Origin: JBCFBK01 sp038562555
Lineage (GTDB): Bacteria; Bacteroidota; Bacteroidia; Bacteroidales; Prolixibacteraceae
DNA length: 64,000 bases
NCBI GenBank assembly: GCA_038562555.1
Contig: JBCFBK010000003.1
Coordinates: 124,001 to 188,000 of the forward strand
Reading direction: 5' to 3'
Of the stretch, positions 62,836-64,000 are shown one piece after another. The notes under the pieces are model-generated. The model had not been told where the DNA came from and searched no databases. It was given only the letters and a program-made list of their open reading frames with translations. Both the position numbers and the translations under genes were made by a program. The number at the start of each line of letters is the position of its first letter. Position 1 is the first letter of the stretch.

Positions 62836-63999
62836 TTAACAGAAAACATCCTTTTGCCCGGCCTTCACGCGATCAACGAGTTTGCGGGCGCGTTGTTTGG
62901 TGATTCCGGTCATCCCGGCAATCGTACTTTCGATCAGCTCCGTTCCTGCAATGAAGGTTTGCGGCGACGCGTAGTTATTGAGGTATTCCATAAAGCTCGA
63001 TAAAGCGTTCGGACCGCAGTGTTCCTTGATGTCGCCTGGCTTAGCCAGATCCATAAAGTCCTGTCCGGTGCGCCCGAGCCGGTAACAGCCGGTACAAAAG
63101 GAGGGGATGAAGCCCATTCCTACCATGTCCCGGATCACTTCGTCGAGCGGACGGTGATCGCCCATAAAAAACTGGCCGGAAGCCTCGTCTTCCTCTTCGT
63201 AGCCACCTGGGTTGGTCCGGCTGCCGGCTGATAGCTGTGACACACCAAGTTGAAAGGTTTCCCTGCGCATTTCCGCATTTTCGCGGGTCGACATAATGAT
63301 CCCGGTATAAGGCACGGCGAGGCGAAGGATCGCCACGATTTTCCGGAACTCCAGATCAGAGACCATATGAGGCGGGTGAGAAGCCATTTCAGAGCCGGTT
63401 GCCGGCTCGATGCGTGGAACGCTGATGGTATGCGGACCAACACCAAAAACCTGTTCCAGTTCATGGATGTGCTGCATCATAGCCAAAAGTTCAAAACGAT
63501 AGTCATAAAGTCCGAAAAGTACGCCGATGCCGACATCGTCGATGCCCGCCTCCATGGCACGGTGCATAGCGGTAACCCGCCAGTCATAATCTTTCTTGCG
63601 GCCGCCAACGTGAACCTGATGGTAGGTATCATGGTGATAGGTTTCCTGGAAGAGCTGGTAGGTCCCGATCTTAGCGTTTTTAAGCGATCTGAATTCTTCG
63701 ACCTTCAGGGGAGCTACGTTTACATTAACCCGTCTGATTTCGGTATTGCGGTGCCCAGCCCCGTAAATGGATGCAATGGAATCGAGTACGTAGTTGATTC
63801 CCGGTCCGGTATAATACTCCCCTGCGACTAACAGGACCCGCTTGTGTCCCTGACTGATGAGGGTCTCGGTTTCCCTGACAATCTCCTGCTGGCTGAGTGC
63901 CCGCCTGACAATGGCATCATTATTAACCCTGAATGCACAGTAGACGCATTCATTGGCGCAGAGGTTGGAAATATAAAGCGGGGCAAACAGCACAAGTCT
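62836..63999 (-). CDS. hydG: [FeFe]-hydrogenase H-cluster radical SAM maturase HydG (5' partial)
   Basis: The last 387 or so residues of HydG; the first 80-90 lie beyond the window. The frame runs off the edge as LVLFAPLYISNLC. HydG splits tyrosine to supply CO and cyanide for the H-cluster. The radical-SAM cluster motif C-x3-C-x2-C is in CANECVYC. GEYYTGPGINYVLDSI, GIGVLFGLYDYRFELLAMMQ and SVPRIEPATGS are family segments. The C-terminal auxiliary-cluster motif is in FCTGCYRLGRTGQDFM. It is followed by aspA after a 60-base spacer. Confidence 0.96.
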   Translation of the reverse strand, partial: RLVLFAPLYISNLCANECVYCAFRVNNDAIVRRALSQQEIVRETETLISQGHKRVLLVAGEYYTGPGINYVLDSIASIYGAGHRNTEIRRVNVNVAPLKVEEFRSLKNAKIGTYQLFQETYHHDTYHQVHVGGRKKDYDWRVTAMHRAMEAGIDDVGIGVLFGLYDYRFELLAMMQHIHELEQVFGVGPHTISVPRIEPATGSEMASHPPHMVSDLEFRKIVAILRLAVPYTGIIMSTRENAEMRRETFQLGVSQLSAGSRTNPGGYEEEDEASGQFFMGDHRPLDEVIRDMVGMGFIPSFCTGCYRLGRTGQDFMDLAKPGDIKEHCGPNALSSFMEYLNNYASPQTFIAGTELIESTIAGMTGITKQRARKLVDRVKAGQKDVFC

Positions 64000-64000
64000 T

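Overview
The window reads as chromosomal DNA of an anaerobic or fermentative glycan-degrading Bacteroidota, most like Bacteroidales/Marinilabiliales. The signs are two SusC/SusD pairs, an ECF sigma/FecR switch, GldE, a lone membrane-bound LuxR-type regulator beside a glycan locus, TTTG-N19-TAnnTTTG promoters, almost no Shine-Dalgarno sequences, and [FeFe]-hydrogenase maturation genes. No insertion sequence, prophage or CRISPR array was seen.

Layout. (1) 1-8261: a sigma/anti-sigma-controlled polysaccharide utilisation locus: sigma factor (cut by the window edge), FecR, SusC with an STN signalling domain, SusD, sulfatase. (2) 8.3-15.9 kb: a DJ-1/PfpI protein, an EamA exporter, a DUF1080 lipoprotein, an NfeD-like/flotillin pair, then TetR-TolC-HlyD, in which the HlyD adaptor is cut short and the expected ABC transporter genes are absent. 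(3) 15.9-21.9 kb: amino-sugar genes: MFS sugar permease, a NagB-PIG-L fusion and a GH20 hexosaminidase with a PA14 domain. (4) 22-26 kb: an unknown secreted protein, a PafA-like phosphatase homologue that has lost most catalytic residues, and an alpha/beta-hydrolase-like protein. (5) 26.1-34.5 kb: housekeeping genes: pgl, zwf, a phosphopantetheinyl transferase, gldE, ssb and mutY on the minus strand; HU, a 30-residue COX24/mS38-type protein and RNase G on the plus strand. (6) 34.6-46.2 kb: a DsbD-type reductase with a repeat-derived linker, a coiled-coil lipoprotein followed by a beta-barrel protein, a methyltransferase/HMA pair, a long NfeD protease, purB, an MsbA-like exporter and an esterase. 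(7) 46.2-47.7 kb: a gene remnant, an orphan LutA-like protein and tRNA-Trp. (8) 47.8-59.6 kb: a second utilisation locus: sensor-regulator, SusC, SusD, GH144 and GH3, best read as a beta-1,2-glucan (sophoran) system. (9) 59.7-64.0 kb: hydF, a small secreted protein, aspartate ammonia-lyase and hydG (cut by the window edge).

How it fits together. The two Sus loci import glycan fragments across the outer membrane. The sulfatase, GH20, GH144 and GH3 enzymes trim them. The permease and NagB-PIG-L move amino sugars into glycolysis, and zwf/pgl feed the pentose phosphate pathway. Hydrogenase maturation implies disposal of electrons as H2. Many spacers carry short degenerate direct or inverted repeats built on words such as taagtcg, aaccctgta and ggagaac. 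One related tract lies in frame inside the DsbD gene.
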